This document shows positions 33,910 to 43,079 of a stretch of DNA of 64,000 bases, piece by piece. The DNA is taken from the NCBI GenBank assembly GCA_030849945.1, contig JAVDKK010000005.1:186001-250000 (forward strand). Direction: 5' to 3'. This stretch comes from Schauerella fraxinea. GTDB lineage: Bacteria; Pseudomonadota; Gammaproteobacteria; Burkholderiales; Burkholderiaceae_B. Both the position numbers and the translations under genes were made by a program. The notes beneath the pieces are model-generated. The model searched no databases. It saw only the letters and a program-made list of their open reading frames with translations, and was not told the DNA's origin. Numbering within the stretch: the stretch's first letter is position 1; every line of letters starts with the position of its first letter.

Positions 33910-33951
33910 GTTCCCTGTTCCCTGTTCCCTGTTCCCTGTTCCCTGTTCCCT
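33910..33951. repeat. Heptamer microsatellite GTTCCCT x6
   Basis: Six perfect copies of GTTCCCT lie in the 217-base gap after the ABC-F gene. The array is flanked by a 13-base direct repeat GCCGTTAGCGCCT at 33891-33903 and 33956-33968. No gene is seen in 33820-34036. Confidence 0.95.
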
Positions 33952-34036
33952 GTTAGCCGTTAGCGCCTCGCCATTTGCAGGAAGCCGTGCCACATCGACG
34001 CTCAGGCGTCGATGCTTGGGCGTCAGCGCTCGGCGA

Positions 34037-34954
34037 TCAACTGTCAACCGCTTCCTGTTGTTGCTCAGCACTGACCGCGAAGTGAGGCGACTGAGCGAAG
34101 TACTCGATCAGCAAGTCCGTCAGAACCTGTATTTTTCGCGCCGGGTGCTGGCCCGGTGGACGGACCACGTAAGCACCTGCCGGTGGCGGTGCATGGCGTG
34201 TCATCACGGGCACAAGCGCGCCTGACGCCACAGCATCGTAAATCAGGCAATCGGGGAGGTACGCGACCCCAAGCCCCGCTTTCGCTGCGGCCACCAGCGC
34301 GATGCCGCTGTCAGCCTTGAAGCGTCCGCGCGGCCGAACCGTGATGGTCTCGCCACCATCCGTCAGTTGCCAAGCCTCCGTGCCCTGCATGAGGGCCTGA
34401 TGCGCCATGAGCTCGTCGGGCGTCTCGGGTGCGCCGTGCGCTTTGATATACGCGGGGCTTGCCACGAGCTTTCCGTATACGGGGCCGATTCGTCTCGCCA
34501 TCAGATTCGAGTCCTGCAAATACCCTACCCGTATCGCGCAGTCGTAGCCCTCAGCAATGAGATCCACAAATCGATCGCTGTAAGACGCGTGGATATGAAG
34601 CTTGGGATGACGTCGCGCCATTTCCGCGAGCAACGGCGCGAAGTGCGTCGGACCGAAAGAAAGGGGCGCCGACACGCGCAATCGTCCTTGCAAGGTGCCG
34701 GTGGGAAGAATCGTTTCCTTGGCTAACTCGACCTCGGCGCAGATTCTCGCTGCATGCTCTCGAAACGCAGCACCCGCTTCCGTGAGACCGGCCCCACGTG
34801 TGGATCGGGTGAGCAACTGAACGCCAAGCTCAGCTTCAAGCCGAAACAGGCGCCGACTGACGATCGACTTCGACACGCCGAGCCGCCGTGCAGCAGGAGA
34901 AACGCCCCCCGCATCGGCCACTTCCACAAAGGTTTGTAGCGCTTCAATGTCCAC
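34037..34954 (-). CDS. LysR-family transcriptional regulator
   Basis: The frame is open from 35182, but homology to LysR proteins begins at a GTG at 34954 (VDIEALQTFVEVADAGG), which has GGGGAA about 8 bases upstream; this gives 305 aa. The winged helix-turn-helix is VSPAARRLGVSKSIVSRRLF. The effector domain starts with GRLRVSAPLSFGPTHFAP, typical of the CrgA/DmlR-like subgroup of Burkholderiales. It is divergent from the isochorismatase-family gene and probably regulates it. Confidence 0.9.
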   Translation of the reverse strand: MDIEALQTFVEVADAGGVSPAARRLGVSKSIVSRRLFRLEAELGVQLLTRSTRGAGLTEAGAAFREHAARICAEVELAKETILPTGTLQGRLRVSAPLSFGPTHFAPLLAEMARRHPKLHIHASYSDRFVDLIAEGYDCAIRVGYLQDSNLMARRIGPVYGKLVASPAYIKAHGAPETPDELMAHQALMQGTEAWQLTDGGETITVRPRGRFKADSGIALVAAAKAGLGVAYLPDCLIYDAVASGALVPVMTRHAPPPAGAYVVRPPGQHPARKIQVLTDLLIEYFAQSPHFAVSAEQQQEAVDS

Positions 34955-35106
34955 TTGGTGTTCCCCATGTCGCGACACAGCTCGCCAGGCAATGGTACTA
35001 CCGCATCGAGGATAGGAACGACACAATGGGCGCTCCAGATCAGTTCGACACAGGCACTCGTCGTCGGACACCTTGATCTCACTCACAGCACCATAGGATG
35101 CACACA

Positions 35107-35760
35107 ATGAAACTTCGCAACGGCCTTGATTCGCTTCTTCGCCCTCAAGATTCGGTACTCGTTCTGATCGACCATCAGCCATTTCAGTTAACCAACCTGA
35201 ACAGCCACGAACCGCAGATGGTGGTCAATAACTCCGCCGCACTGGCTAAGGCTGCCAAAGCGTTCAATGTGCCCACCATCCTGACAAGCGTGCTCGCCGA
35301 ACGTGGTGGCCTCATCTTTCCGCAGATTACGGACGTGTTTCCCGGCCAAGAGGTGATCGATCGAACGCTCATCAACACCTGGGAGGACAAGAAGGTGGTG
35401 GACGCCGTGAAGGCAACCGGCCGCAAGCAGTTGATCATCGCTGGCTTATGGACGGAAGTTTGCGTTGCGATGCCGGTGATCCAAGCCCTCGGCGAAGGCT
35501 GGGATGTGACCGTGGTCACCGACGCATCGGGCGGCGTGTCGATTGAAGCCCATCAGGTCGCCATACAGCGCATGATCGGCGCCGGCGCCAACATGATGAC
35601 ATGGCTGGCCGTTGCGGCGGAGTGGCAGCGCGATTGGGCCCGAGCCGAGACGGCAGGCGCACTGACGGATGTGCTCCTGCAACACGCGGCCGGCAGTGGT
35701 ATCGCTTACCTGTGGGAGCAGCAGTTACTCAATACGCCGGTGCCGGCAATAGAAGCCTAA
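35107..35760 (+). CDS. Isochorismatase-family cysteine hydrolase (YcaC-like)
   Basis: The ATG at 35107 (MKLRNGLDSLLRPQDS) is preceded by AGGAT; an ATG three codons earlier is possible. The product is 217 aa. Family residues are the Asp in VLVLIDHQPFQ and the catalytic Cys in GLWTEVCVAMPVIQAL, with the preceding cis-peptide region. The C-terminus is YcaC-like (MIGAGANMMTWLAVAAEWQR, DVLLQHAAGSGIAY). The substrate is unknown; isochorismate is unlikely for this subgroup. Divergent from the LysR gene and closed by a strong terminator. Confidence 0.88.
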   Translation: MKLRNGLDSLLRPQDSVLVLIDHQPFQLTNLNSHEPQMVVNNSAALAKAAKAFNVPTILTSVLAERGGLIFPQITDVFPGQEVIDRTLINTWEDKKVVDAVKATGRKQLIIAGLWTEVCVAMPVIQALGEGWDVTVVTDASGGVSIEAHQVAIQRMIGAGANMMTWLAVAAEWQRDWARAETAGALTDVLLQHAAGSGIAYLWEQQLLNTPVPAIEA

Positions 35761-35770
35761 CTTGTGAGAA

Positions 35771-35812
35771 TAAAAAATGGCGAGACCCGTTTATCGGGCT
35801 CGCCATTTTTTT
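35771..35812 (+). terminator. Terminator after the isochorismatase-family gene
   Basis: AAAAATGGCGAG...CTCGCCATTTTTTT forms a 12-bp stem with a 14-base loop that itself contains CCCG/CGGG, ending in a run of T. Confidence 0.9.
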
Positions 35813-35951
35813 AACGCTGCATTGCGCGGACAACAGGCGGTAAGAACGTTCAAATGCTGAATATCGCGCCAGTTCATCCGCCCAAGTCGGCATCTAAAGC
35901 CGACCCGACTTGCTCACGCACTATCGCTCACGCATCAGCGCACGTTGTCGA

Positions 35952-36260
35952 TTAATGCGATTGACTGCTGGCTTTGATGCGCGCGAGGTTGGAATTGACC
36001 TCGCTCACCACGGCATGCATCAATTGCACGGCAAGTGCCGGGGAGACACCGGCGTCTTCCGCCAGCGCTTCCACATGTTTGATGCGATCTTCGGCATTGT
36101 CATCAGGCGCTTCCATACCATGCGCCAGCAACATTTCGGCCAGCTGGTCGCTGCAGCGAAAACGCAGCCCCAACAGCAGCATCAATTGCTGATCGATTTC
36201 ATTGATCTCGGCACGCAGGGCCGGGATGTCCATATCGTCATCGTCGTCTTCGTTCGTCAT
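35952..36260 (-). CDS. Chorismate-mutase-like (AroQ-type) small protein
   Basis: The 102-aa helical protein starts with an acidic stretch, then IPALRAEINEIDQQLMLLLG, the AroQ pattern (L-R-x-x-I-x-x-I-D-x-x-L-x-x-L). RFRCSDQLAEMLLAHGM follows. The later helices are VEALAEDAGVSPALAVQLMHAVVSEV. The usual active-site Lys after the second helix is not evident, so activity is uncertain. It lies four bases upstream of nothing else on its strand but 4 bases downstream of the helicase stop (36264), so it is probably cotranscribed with it. Confidence 0.75.
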   Translation of the reverse strand: MTNEDDDDDMDIPALRAEINEIDQQLMLLLGLRFRCSDQLAEMLLAHGMEAPDDNAEDRIKHVEALAEDAGVSPALAVQLMHAVVSEVNSNLARIKASSQSH

Positions 36261-36263
36261 GTG

Positions 36264-38594
36264 TTACCCCTGAACAATATCGAGCTTCGCGATACTCAAG
36301 GCGAGCGTCTTGCTGCCGACGTCGCGAAATTGAATCTGCGCCTGGGCATCCTCGCCGGCACCGCTGAGTCCAATAATAGTGCCTTCGCCAAAGCGTGAGT
36401 GATGCACGCCCTGCCCGATTCGAAAATGTTTGTCGCCCACTTGCACGCCGCTGGACACCGAGCGGGGCGCACGCGGCGCGATTGCGCCGGTCGATTTGCG
36501 CGCAAACGCATCGGCCCGATATTCGGCGCCGCCCCAAGCGGGGTCGGAGCCGCGGAATCCATTGGCCGACGGCACGCCCACTTTGGGCGTGAGCCACTTA
36601 ACGTGCTCGGCAGGAATCTCTTCGAGAAAACGCGAGCGCATGGCGTAGCGGGTTTGCCCGTGCAACATGCGGCTCTGCGCCAAGCTCACATACAAACGCT
36701 CGCGCGCCCGCGTGATCGCCACATACATCAGCCGGCGTTCTTCTTCGAGGCCTGAAGCCTCGAGCGCACTGTTTTCGTGAGGAAAGAGACCTTCTTCGAG
36801 ACCGGTGATGAACACCGCGTCGAACTCCAGGCCCTTGGCGGCATGCACCGTCATCAATTGCACGGCATCCTGGCCGGCCTCGGCCTGGTTGTCGCCCGCT
36901 TCGAGTGCCGCATGCGACAAGAACGATGCGAGCGGCGTGAGCACCGCTTCAGTCACTCCCGGTGCGCCCTCGGCCAGGCCGATGTCCGCCGCCGAGGGGG
37001 CCGCGGCAGCGGCCGCAGCAGCAGACGCCTCGGATACCCGCCCGGCAGGTTCGCGATCGACGTTTTCTTCTGCCGCAAACACCGACGCGGCCGTGACCAG
37101 TTCGCGCAAGTTCTCAACGCGCTCGGTGCCCTCTTTCTCGTTCTGGTAGTGCTCGATGAGCCCACTGCGAGTAAGCATGTGCTCGACCATCTCGGGCAAC
37201 GGCAGGTCGCGAGTTTCATCAGTGATCGCTGCGATGAGCCCGGCAAATTGCGCCAGATTGCTGCCGCCTTTACCGCCGATAAATGCCACGGCGTCAGCCA
37301 GGCTGGTGTCGTGTGTGCGGGCTGCGTCGTTCAGTTGTTCGAGGGTACGTGCGCCAATGCCGCGCGTGGGGAAATTCACCACCCGCATCCAGGACGTATC
37401 GTCGGTGCGATTGGCCAGCAGACGCAAATAGGCCAACGCGTGCTTGATTTCCTGCCGCTCGAAAAAGCGCTGGCCGCCGTATACCTTGTACGGTACGCCG
37501 GCCGAGAACAACGCGTGCTCCATCACGCGCGACTGCGCGTTGCTGCGATAAAGCACGGCGATTTCGCGGCGGTTGCGCCCATCCTTGACCAGACTGCGGA
37601 TCTCGTCGACCACCCACTGCGCTTCGATCGCGTCCGAAGGTTGCTCGATGATGCGCACGGGCTCGCCCGCGCCCTGGTCGGTCCAGAGGTTCTTGCCCAA
37701 ACGGGCCGTGTTGTGATCGATCAGCGCGTTGGCGGCATCGAGAATGTGGCCGAACGAACGATAGTTCTGTTCCAACCGGATCACTGTGCCGTGCGCGTAG
37801 TCGCGCTCGAAATCGGCCATGTTGCCCACGTTGGCGCCACGGAACGCGTAGATCGACTGATCGTCGTCACCCACGGCGAAAATATACGCGCCGCCGCCCG
37901 CTAGCATCCGCAGCCACTTGTATTGCAGCGTGTTCGTATCCTGGAACTCGTCTACCAGCACATGCCGGAAACGACGCTGATAATGCTCGCGAATCGGGGT
38001 GTTGTTGGCGAGGAGCTCATAGGCACGCAGCAGCAGTTCGGCAAAATCGACCACGCCGTCGCGTTGGCACTGCGCCTCATACAGCGCGTAGATCTCGACC
38101 ATGCGCTGACGGTAGGGGTCGCCAGCGTCAACATTGGCTGAGCGGCGGCCTTCTTCCTTGGCGGCATTGATGAACCGCTGCACGTCCTTGGCCGGAAACT
38201 TCTCGTCGTCGATATTGTTGGCTTTCAGCATGCGTTTGATCAACGCGAGCTGGTCGGCCGTATCGAGAATCTGAAAGGTTTGCGGCAAGCCGGCATCGCG
38301 ATGATGCGCGCGCAGCAAGCGATTGCACAAGCCGTGGAACGTTCCGATCCACAAGCCACGCGTATCGATCGGGAGCATGGCCGACATACGTGTCAGCATC
38401 TCCCGCGCGGCCTTGTTCGTAAACGTGACTGCCAGCAGCGCAAACGAACTGGCCTGGCCAGTTTGAATGAGCCAGGCCATACGGGTGATCAACACCCGGG
38501 TCTTGCCGCTGCCTGCCCCGGCCAAGACCAGGGCATGCTGCGGTTCCAGCGTTACTGCGGCGCGTTGTTCAGTGTTGAGTGTGTCCAGCATCAT
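36264..38594 (-). CDS. uvrD: UvrD/Rep-type superfamily 1 DNA helicase
   Basis: The ATG at 38594 (MMLDTLNTEQRAAVTLEPQH) overlaps the desaturase stop as ATGA; the open frame extends upstream but is antisense to conserved desaturase sequence there. The product is 776 aa. Helicase motifs are all visible: Ia ALLAVTFTNKAAREM, I AGAGSGKT, II VDEFQDTN, III VGDDDQSIYAFRGA, IV LEQNYRS, V MTVHAAKGLEFDAVF, VI RRLMYVAITRARERL. A poly-Ala/Pro low-complexity insert (SEASAAAAAAAPSAADIG) lies before motif V. It acts in mismatch and excision repair. Confidence 0.93.
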   Translation of the reverse strand: MMLDTLNTEQRAAVTLEPQHALVLAGAGSGKTRVLITRMAWLIQTGQASSFALLAVTFTNKAAREMLTRMSAMLPIDTRGLWIGTFHGLCNRLLRAHHRDAGLPQTFQILDTADQLALIKRMLKANNIDDEKFPAKDVQRFINAAKEEGRRSANVDAGDPYRQRMVEIYALYEAQCQRDGVVDFAELLLRAYELLANNTPIREHYQRRFRHVLVDEFQDTNTLQYKWLRMLAGGGAYIFAVGDDDQSIYAFRGANVGNMADFERDYAHGTVIRLEQNYRSFGHILDAANALIDHNTARLGKNLWTDQGAGEPVRIIEQPSDAIEAQWVVDEIRSLVKDGRNRREIAVLYRSNAQSRVMEHALFSAGVPYKVYGGQRFFERQEIKHALAYLRLLANRTDDTSWMRVVNFPTRGIGARTLEQLNDAARTHDTSLADAVAFIGGKGGSNLAQFAGLIAAITDETRDLPLPEMVEHMLTRSGLIEHYQNEKEGTERVENLRELVTAASVFAAEENVDREPAGRVSEASAAAAAAAAPSAADIGLAEGAPGVTEAVLTPLASFLSHAALEAGDNQAEAGQDAVQLMTVHAAKGLEFDAVFITGLEEGLFPHENSALEASGLEEERRLMYVAITRARERLYVSLAQSRMLHGQTRYAMRSRFLEEIPAEHVKWLTPKVGVPSANGFRGSDPAWGGAEYRADAFARKSTGAIAPRAPRSVSSGVQVGDKHFRIGQGVHHSRFGEGTIIGLSGAGEDAQAQIQFRDVGSKTLALSIAKLDIVQG

Positions 38595-39808
38595 GCCGCG
38601 TAGCGGCGCAGGCGATTCGCAAACTGCTCCAGACCTGAAATGCCGCTGTGTTGCGCGCGTTGACACCATGCTTGCAGTTCACTCAGCAATTGCTCGCTGC
38701 TCGAACTGGAGCTTTCCCACACACGTCCCAATTCGCGACGCATTTGAACCAGCTTGGATACCTGCGTATCCGGCACCATCGCCAACGCCTGGTCGACTTC
38801 GGCGCGTTGCGCAGGTTGCAGCGCATCTTCAGTGCGCGGCAACCAACGGCGCACCTTGTGCAGCGTGGTGTATTGGCAATCGGTGCCATCCTGACGACGC
38901 GCGGGGCGCAACCGTTCCAATTCTTCTGCAGCAGTACGCTTGAGCAAGTCACCGTAGCGCGCCATGATTTCATAGCGGTGCGTGATCACGCCTTGCAACG
39001 TGTTCAGATCGACGACGGGCTTGCTTGCATCGCCCAGTTTCAGCTTGGGCGCGACTTTCTTGACTTGAGCCAGACCGAGCCAACGCAAGATCGTGATGTA
39101 ACCCCAGCCGATGTCGAGCTCATACCACTTGCTCGAGAACTTGGCCGACGTGCCGTAGGCGTGATGGTTGTTGTGCAACTCTTCGCCGCCGATGATGATG
39201 CCCCAGGGCGATACGTTCGTGCTCGTATCCGGGCTGGCAAAGTTGCGGTAGCCCCAGAAGTGACCGATACCGTTGACCACGCCAGCAGCCCAGAAAGGAA
39301 TCCATGCCATCTGGATCGCCCATACCGTAACGCCCAAAGCGCCAAACAGCATGACGTTGATGACCAGCATGATCAGGATGCCCTTGACGCTGTGGCGCGA
39401 ATACACATTGCGCTCCATCCAGTCGTTCGGCGTGCCGTGACCGAATTTGGCCAGCGTTTCGGCGTTCTTCGATTCTTCGCGATACAGCTCGGCTCCCCGG
39501 AAGAACACTTTCCAGATACCGAACATCATGGGCGAATGGGGATCGCCTTCACGTTCGCATTTGGCGTGGTGCTTACGATGGATAGCCACCCACTCCTTGG
39601 TTACCATGCCCGTTGTCAGCCACAGCCAGAAACGGAAGAAGTGCATGACCGCCGGGTGCAACTCAAGCCCACGGTGCGCCTGGCTACGGTGTAGAAACAC
39701 GGTAACCGCGACGATCGTGATGTGCGTCACAACCAAGGTGAAAACGACGATCTGCCACCAACTCGCCTGGAGTAGACCGCCGGTAACGAAGGATAGGATT
39801 TGATCCAT
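38591..39808 (-). CDS. desA: Membrane fatty acid desaturase (DesA-type, delta-9)
   Basis: The 405-aa protein has the three histidine boxes of acyl-CoA/acyl-lipid desaturases: HRSQAHR, HRKHH and HNNHH (with EELHNNHHAYGTSAKFS). Four membrane segments include ASWWQIVVFTLVVTHITIVA and ILIMLVINVMLFGALGVTVW. The last 120 residues are a soluble helical extension longer than in minimal desaturases. It introduces double bonds into fatty acids to keep membranes fluid. It is translationally coupled to the downstream helicase gene. Confidence 0.92.
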   Translation of the reverse strand: MDQILSFVTGGLLQASWWQIVVFTLVVTHITIVAVTVFLHRSQAHRGLELHPAVMHFFRFWLWLTTGMVTKEWVAIHRKHHAKCEREGDPHSPMMFGIWKVFFRGAELYREESKNAETLAKFGHGTPNDWMERNVYSRHSVKGILIMLVINVMLFGALGVTVWAIQMAWIPFWAAGVVNGIGHFWGYRNFASPDTSTNVSPWGIIIGGEELHNNHHAYGTSAKFSSKWYELDIGWGYITILRWLGLAQVKKVAPKLKLGDASKPVVDLNTLQGVITHRYEIMARYGDLLKRTAAEELERLRPARRQDGTDCQYTTLHKVRRWLPRTEDALQPAQRAEVDQALAMVPDTQVSKLVQMRRELGRVWESSSSSSEQLLSELQAWCQRAQHSGISGLEQFANRLRRYAA

Positions 39809-40196
39809 ATGAGCGCTTATGAGCCTCGCGAAATAAGTACGGGAAAATTTTACCGTACGTTGTGGGCGTTCGACACCCGGGTTGCAATTTAGTTCTTGTG
39901 ATAAATCAAGGACTAACCTGATTTCCTGGGGGTGTCGGAGCCCGTATTGTTACCATACACCGATTAGCCATGCTCGCTCGATGGAAATACACATCGGCAC
40001 GATAGCCAAACTCGCAACACGTTCCTAAAAACCGTTAACTTGCCATCAATGTCCAGCAACTTACCCGGTAGTATCGCATACCGCACCATTTTTGTCAGGA
40101 ATAGCATTGCCTTGGTGCTGTCTGCGTTTTGCAACGTTGCCGGCAAGACATTGGTGCCTGCCATCAACCGCTATGGCGCTTAATGCCGCCCCTCGC

Positions 40197-40631
40197 ATGA
40201 CACCGTCCATTTTCCAGCGGGCCACAAGCGCATTAATGCGCCCTGCTATTACCGTCATTAGCCTGGCGGGAGCCCTGTTCTGTATGACAGGTCCGACGCC
40301 GACTTTCGCTGCGTCCCCTGCACTGCGCCCGGGGCAAGAAGTGGTACTCGGTGACTACTTCGAGATTTGGCCCGGTGTATGCCAAGGTCTGGCGCGACCG
40401 GTGGTGGTCATCACACAGCGCCCCACGCTGGGCGAATTGATCGTACGAGGCGGGCAAGCCCCGCACGACGCCGGCGGAAAATGCGGCCGCATTCAAACAG
40501 GCACCACCACAGTGATCTATCGGGCCGGCGCCACACCGGGCGATGACACCTATGCTTGGGAAGTTCGTTACCAGCACGCAAGGCGTGCGCCCATGAAGCT
40601 CAACGGCCGGCAAACGCTCACCGGCCGCTGA
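40197..40631 (+). CDS. Small exported protein, unknown
   Basis: The frame is open from 40092; ATGs at 40173, 40197 and 40236 are all possible. From 40197 the product (144 aa) has a basic N-region, a hydrophobic core (ITVISLAGALFCMTG) and a likely cleavage site TFAASP, so it is probably periplasmic or secreted. The mature part has two Cys (WPGVCQGL, GGKCGRI) that may pair, and beta-type phrases (VVVITQRPTLGELIV, TTTVIYRAG). No family is recognised. The 388-base region 39809-40196 to its left holds the desaturase promoter and nothing else I can support. Confidence 0.6.
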   Translation: MTPSIFQRATSALMRPAITVISLAGALFCMTGPTPTFAASPALRPGQEVVLGDYFEIWPGVCQGLARPVVVITQRPTLGELIVRGGQAPHDAGGKCGRIQTGTTTVIYRAGATPGDDTYAWEVRYQHARRAPMKLNGRQTLTGR

Positions 40632-40760
40632 GCGCGGAGCGGGCAAATCGCCATCCGCCCACGTGCAGTCAAAGCGCACCAAGGCGCACTGTGCAACGCA
40701 CGCGCATCCGCATCCGCACGCGGGGCACACTTGCCGCGCATGACACACATACCTCTCGCG

Positions 40761-42275
40761 TTACGCCGACTCTTCGTCCGCGAGCGGCAGCGCCACAGCG
40801 GCTGCTTCCTCGGGCAAATCCGTCGTCTTGCGACGCTCGAACACTGCGCCGAAGAAACCATCGGTGCCGTGAACGTCCGGGCGCAACTGCATGAACGGAC
40901 CGGTCAGGCCAGCGCCCTCGCAGCGGCTATTGATGAGTTCGGCGGCATCCACCTGCACGAAATCAGGGTGCGACGCGAGGAAAGCCTCGGCTTGTGCCTC
41001 GTTTTCCTCGGCCAGCACACTGCAGGTGGCATACACGAGGCGCCCGCCCGGTGCGACGCAACGCGATGCGCTCGACAGAATGCGCAGTTGCAGCTCGCAC
41101 AGCTCGACGAGCGAATCGGGATGCTGGCGCCACTTAAGGTCCGGGTTGCGGCGCAACGTGCCTGTGCCGCTGCACGGGGCATCGACCAGCACGCGCTGCG
41201 CCTTGCCGGCGAGTCGTTTGACGCGCGCATCGTTTTCGCTGTCGATGACGACGGGCACCACGTTGGACAGCCCACTGCGCGCAAACCGCGGCTTGGCCCG
41301 TGCCAGGCGCTTGGCCGACACGTCAAACGCGTACAAGCGTCCGGTGGAACGCATCAACGCGCCCAACAACAGTGTTTTGCCGCCGGCGCCGGCACAAAAG
41401 TCGATGATCATCTCGCCGCGCTTGGGCGCAACCAACAACGCGAGCAATTGACTGCCCTCGTCCTGCACTTCAATCGTGCCTGCTTCAAACTGCGGCCAGC
41501 GATTGACGGCCGGCCGGCCCTCGAGGCGGATGCCCCAGGGCGACAGCGGCGTCGCCTTGGGCAAAAAGCGCGCCGCAGGGCCATGCACCAAACCTGCCAA
41601 CACGTTATCGCGCTGGGCCTTGAGCGGATTGACGCGAATATCCAGTGAAGCCGGCTGGTTGAACGAGGCAATCAGGGCGTCGGCGTTATCCAACCTGGAC
41701 AGGCGCTGGTCGAGCCAATCCGGCACGCTCATGCGAATCGCGCGCGGCAGGGTGTCGATCGTGGCCTTGGACACACGACGCAACCAGCTGGCGTCTTCCT
41801 GCGACACGCTGTCGTAGAGAATATTGTGATCTTGCGTGGCATTCAGGCCCAGCAATGCCAGACGGCGCGACGCCGGACCTGAGCCCGACTCGGCCAGATG
41901 CTGATAAAGCCGCAGATGCCGCAGCACGTCGAAGGTGGCCTCGGCGACTTCCGAGCGGTCGCGCAGACCGAGTTCGCGGTGCTCGCGCATCCAGCGCGAC
42001 AGCACGACGTCCGCCGGGCCCGACCACTGCAAGATCTCGCCCAGCACTTGCTGCACTTGCGTCAAACGCGTGGCGGCGATCACCACTGCGGGTTTCGGCT
42101 TCTCCACCACGGGCTTGAGCGAGCTGATAAAGCGCGAGTCGGCTTCGCTCACAATGCCCGTGCGGGAATGCGGCGACGCCGGCGGGCGCCCCCGGCCGCC
42201 TTCGGACGATCGGGGTGCGGACCGCTTGTCGCGGCTGCCGCTGGAACGCGACCGGGGTTGGGAGGGTTTGCTCAT
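40761..42275 (-). CDS. RsmB/NOP-family RNA cytosine-5 methyltransferase
   Basis: The ATG at 42275 (MSKPSQPRSRSSGSRD) gives 504 aa; an upstream frame extension is unlikely. A basic, disordered N-terminus is followed by a NusB-like helical region. The catalytic domain has IIDFCAGAGGKTLLLGALM (SAM), VLVDAPCSGTGTLRRNPD with the release Cys, and RLVYATCSVLAEENEAQ with the catalytic Cys. These are the two Cys of m5C RNA methyltransferases. Likely target is 16S rRNA, but the exact subgroup (RsmB versus RsmF-like) is not settled. It precedes purN on the minus strand. Confidence 0.88.
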   Translation of the reverse strand: MSKPSQPRSRSSGSRDKRSAPRSSEGGRGRPPASPHSRTGIVSEADSRFISSLKPVVEKPKPAVVIAATRLTQVQQVLGEILQWSGPADVVLSRWMREHRELGLRDRSEVAEATFDVLRHLRLYQHLAESGSGPASRRLALLGLNATQDHNILYDSVSQEDASWLRRVSKATIDTLPRAIRMSVPDWLDQRLSRLDNADALIASFNQPASLDIRVNPLKAQRDNVLAGLVHGPAARFLPKATPLSPWGIRLEGRPAVNRWPQFEAGTIEVQDEGSQLLALLVAPKRGEMIIDFCAGAGGKTLLLGALMRSTGRLYAFDVSAKRLARAKPRFARSGLSNVVPVVIDSENDARVKRLAGKAQRVLVDAPCSGTGTLRRNPDLKWRQHPDSLVELCELQLRILSSASRCVAPGGRLVYATCSVLAEENEAQAEAFLASHPDFVQVDAAELINSRCEGAGLTGPFMQLRPDVHGTDGFFGAVFERRKTTDLPEEAAAVALPLADEESA

Positions 42276-42332
42276 AAGAATCCGATAAAAAGAACAGGCC
42301 GCGCCTGTCATCCTCGCGCAGTGCGCCAGGCA

Positions 42333-43022
42333 TTAATTTGAAAGTGCTGGAGTCGCCGCAGCTTCGGGCGCCCATAAAAACAATCGGTCGGTGACGCCGG
42401 CCACCTCAACGCGCCCATCGGCGCCTGTGCTGACACGGCCTTCGGCCAACCAGCGCGCCGCGGCCGGGAACACCCGATGCTCGACATCCAACACGCGCGT
42501 TGCAAGCGCTTCGGGGGTATCGCCATCCAGCACCGGCACACAACCTTGCGCAATGATGGGCCCGTGATCGAGCACGGGCGTGACGAAATGCACCGTACAA
42601 CCATGGGCGCGCACACCAGTGGCAATGGCTTGCGCGTGAGTATGCAGGCCTGGAAAGGCCGGCAACAACGACGGATGAATATTGATCATGCGCCCCGCAT
42701 AACGCTGCACGAAAGCCGGCGTGAGCACGCGCATGAAACCCGCGAGCAACACGTAATCCGGTTGATAACGGTCCACTTCCTGCGCCAACGCCGCGTCGAA
42801 CGCGTCGCGGCTGGCGAATTGCCGATGATCGAGCGCCGACGTGGGAATCCCTTGCGACCGCGCCCACTCGAGCCCCGGCGCATCCAGACGACTGGCGATG
42901 ACGGCGGCGATCGTGGCCGGCCAGCCCTCTTCGCGACAGGCCTGGGCCACGCGTTGCATGTTGCTGCCTCGCCCCGAAATCAGGATGACGAAGCGGCGCG
43001 GCGATGACGAAATAGCGGACAA
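42333..43022 (-). CDS. purN: Phosphoribosylglycinamide formyltransferase
   Basis: Homology begins at about 43022, where a TTG preceded by AGGATTTCC starts SAISSSPRRFVILISGRGSN; the frame is open further upstream, but that part overlaps ribF on the other strand. The product is 229 aa. PurN motifs are VILISGRGSN (phosphate-binding), HPSLLPAFPG with the catalytic His region, and the late Asp in TVHFVTPVLDHGPI. It formylates GAR using 10-formyltetrahydrofolate in purine synthesis. The TTG start is unusual and should be regarded as probable. Confidence 0.93.
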   Translation of the reverse strand: MSAISSSPRRFVILISGRGSNMQRVAQACREEGWPATIAAVIASRLDAPGLEWARSQGIPTSALDHRQFASRDAFDAALAQEVDRYQPDYVLLAGFMRVLTPAFVQRYAGRMINIHPSLLPAFPGLHTHAQAIATGVRAHGCTVHFVTPVLDHGPIIAQGCVPVLDGDTPEALATRVLDVEHRVFPAAARWLAEGRVSTGADGRVEVAGVTDRLFLWAPEAAATPALSN

Positions 43023-43079
43023 AATGGAAATCCTACGTTTGATGCAAGGCAAAATTGTAAACTCTTGCGCGTGAAACCG

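Noticed and set aside
36777..37904. 375-aa open frame on the plus strand
   Set aside because: It is antisense to the conserved UvrD-type helicase motifs and has no recognisable domain.
40681..40760. Possible short gene or RNA between the exported protein and the methyltransferase
   Set aside because: Only GC-rich repetitive words (CGCACGCGCATCCGCATCC) are seen, with no start, ribosome site or conserved fold.
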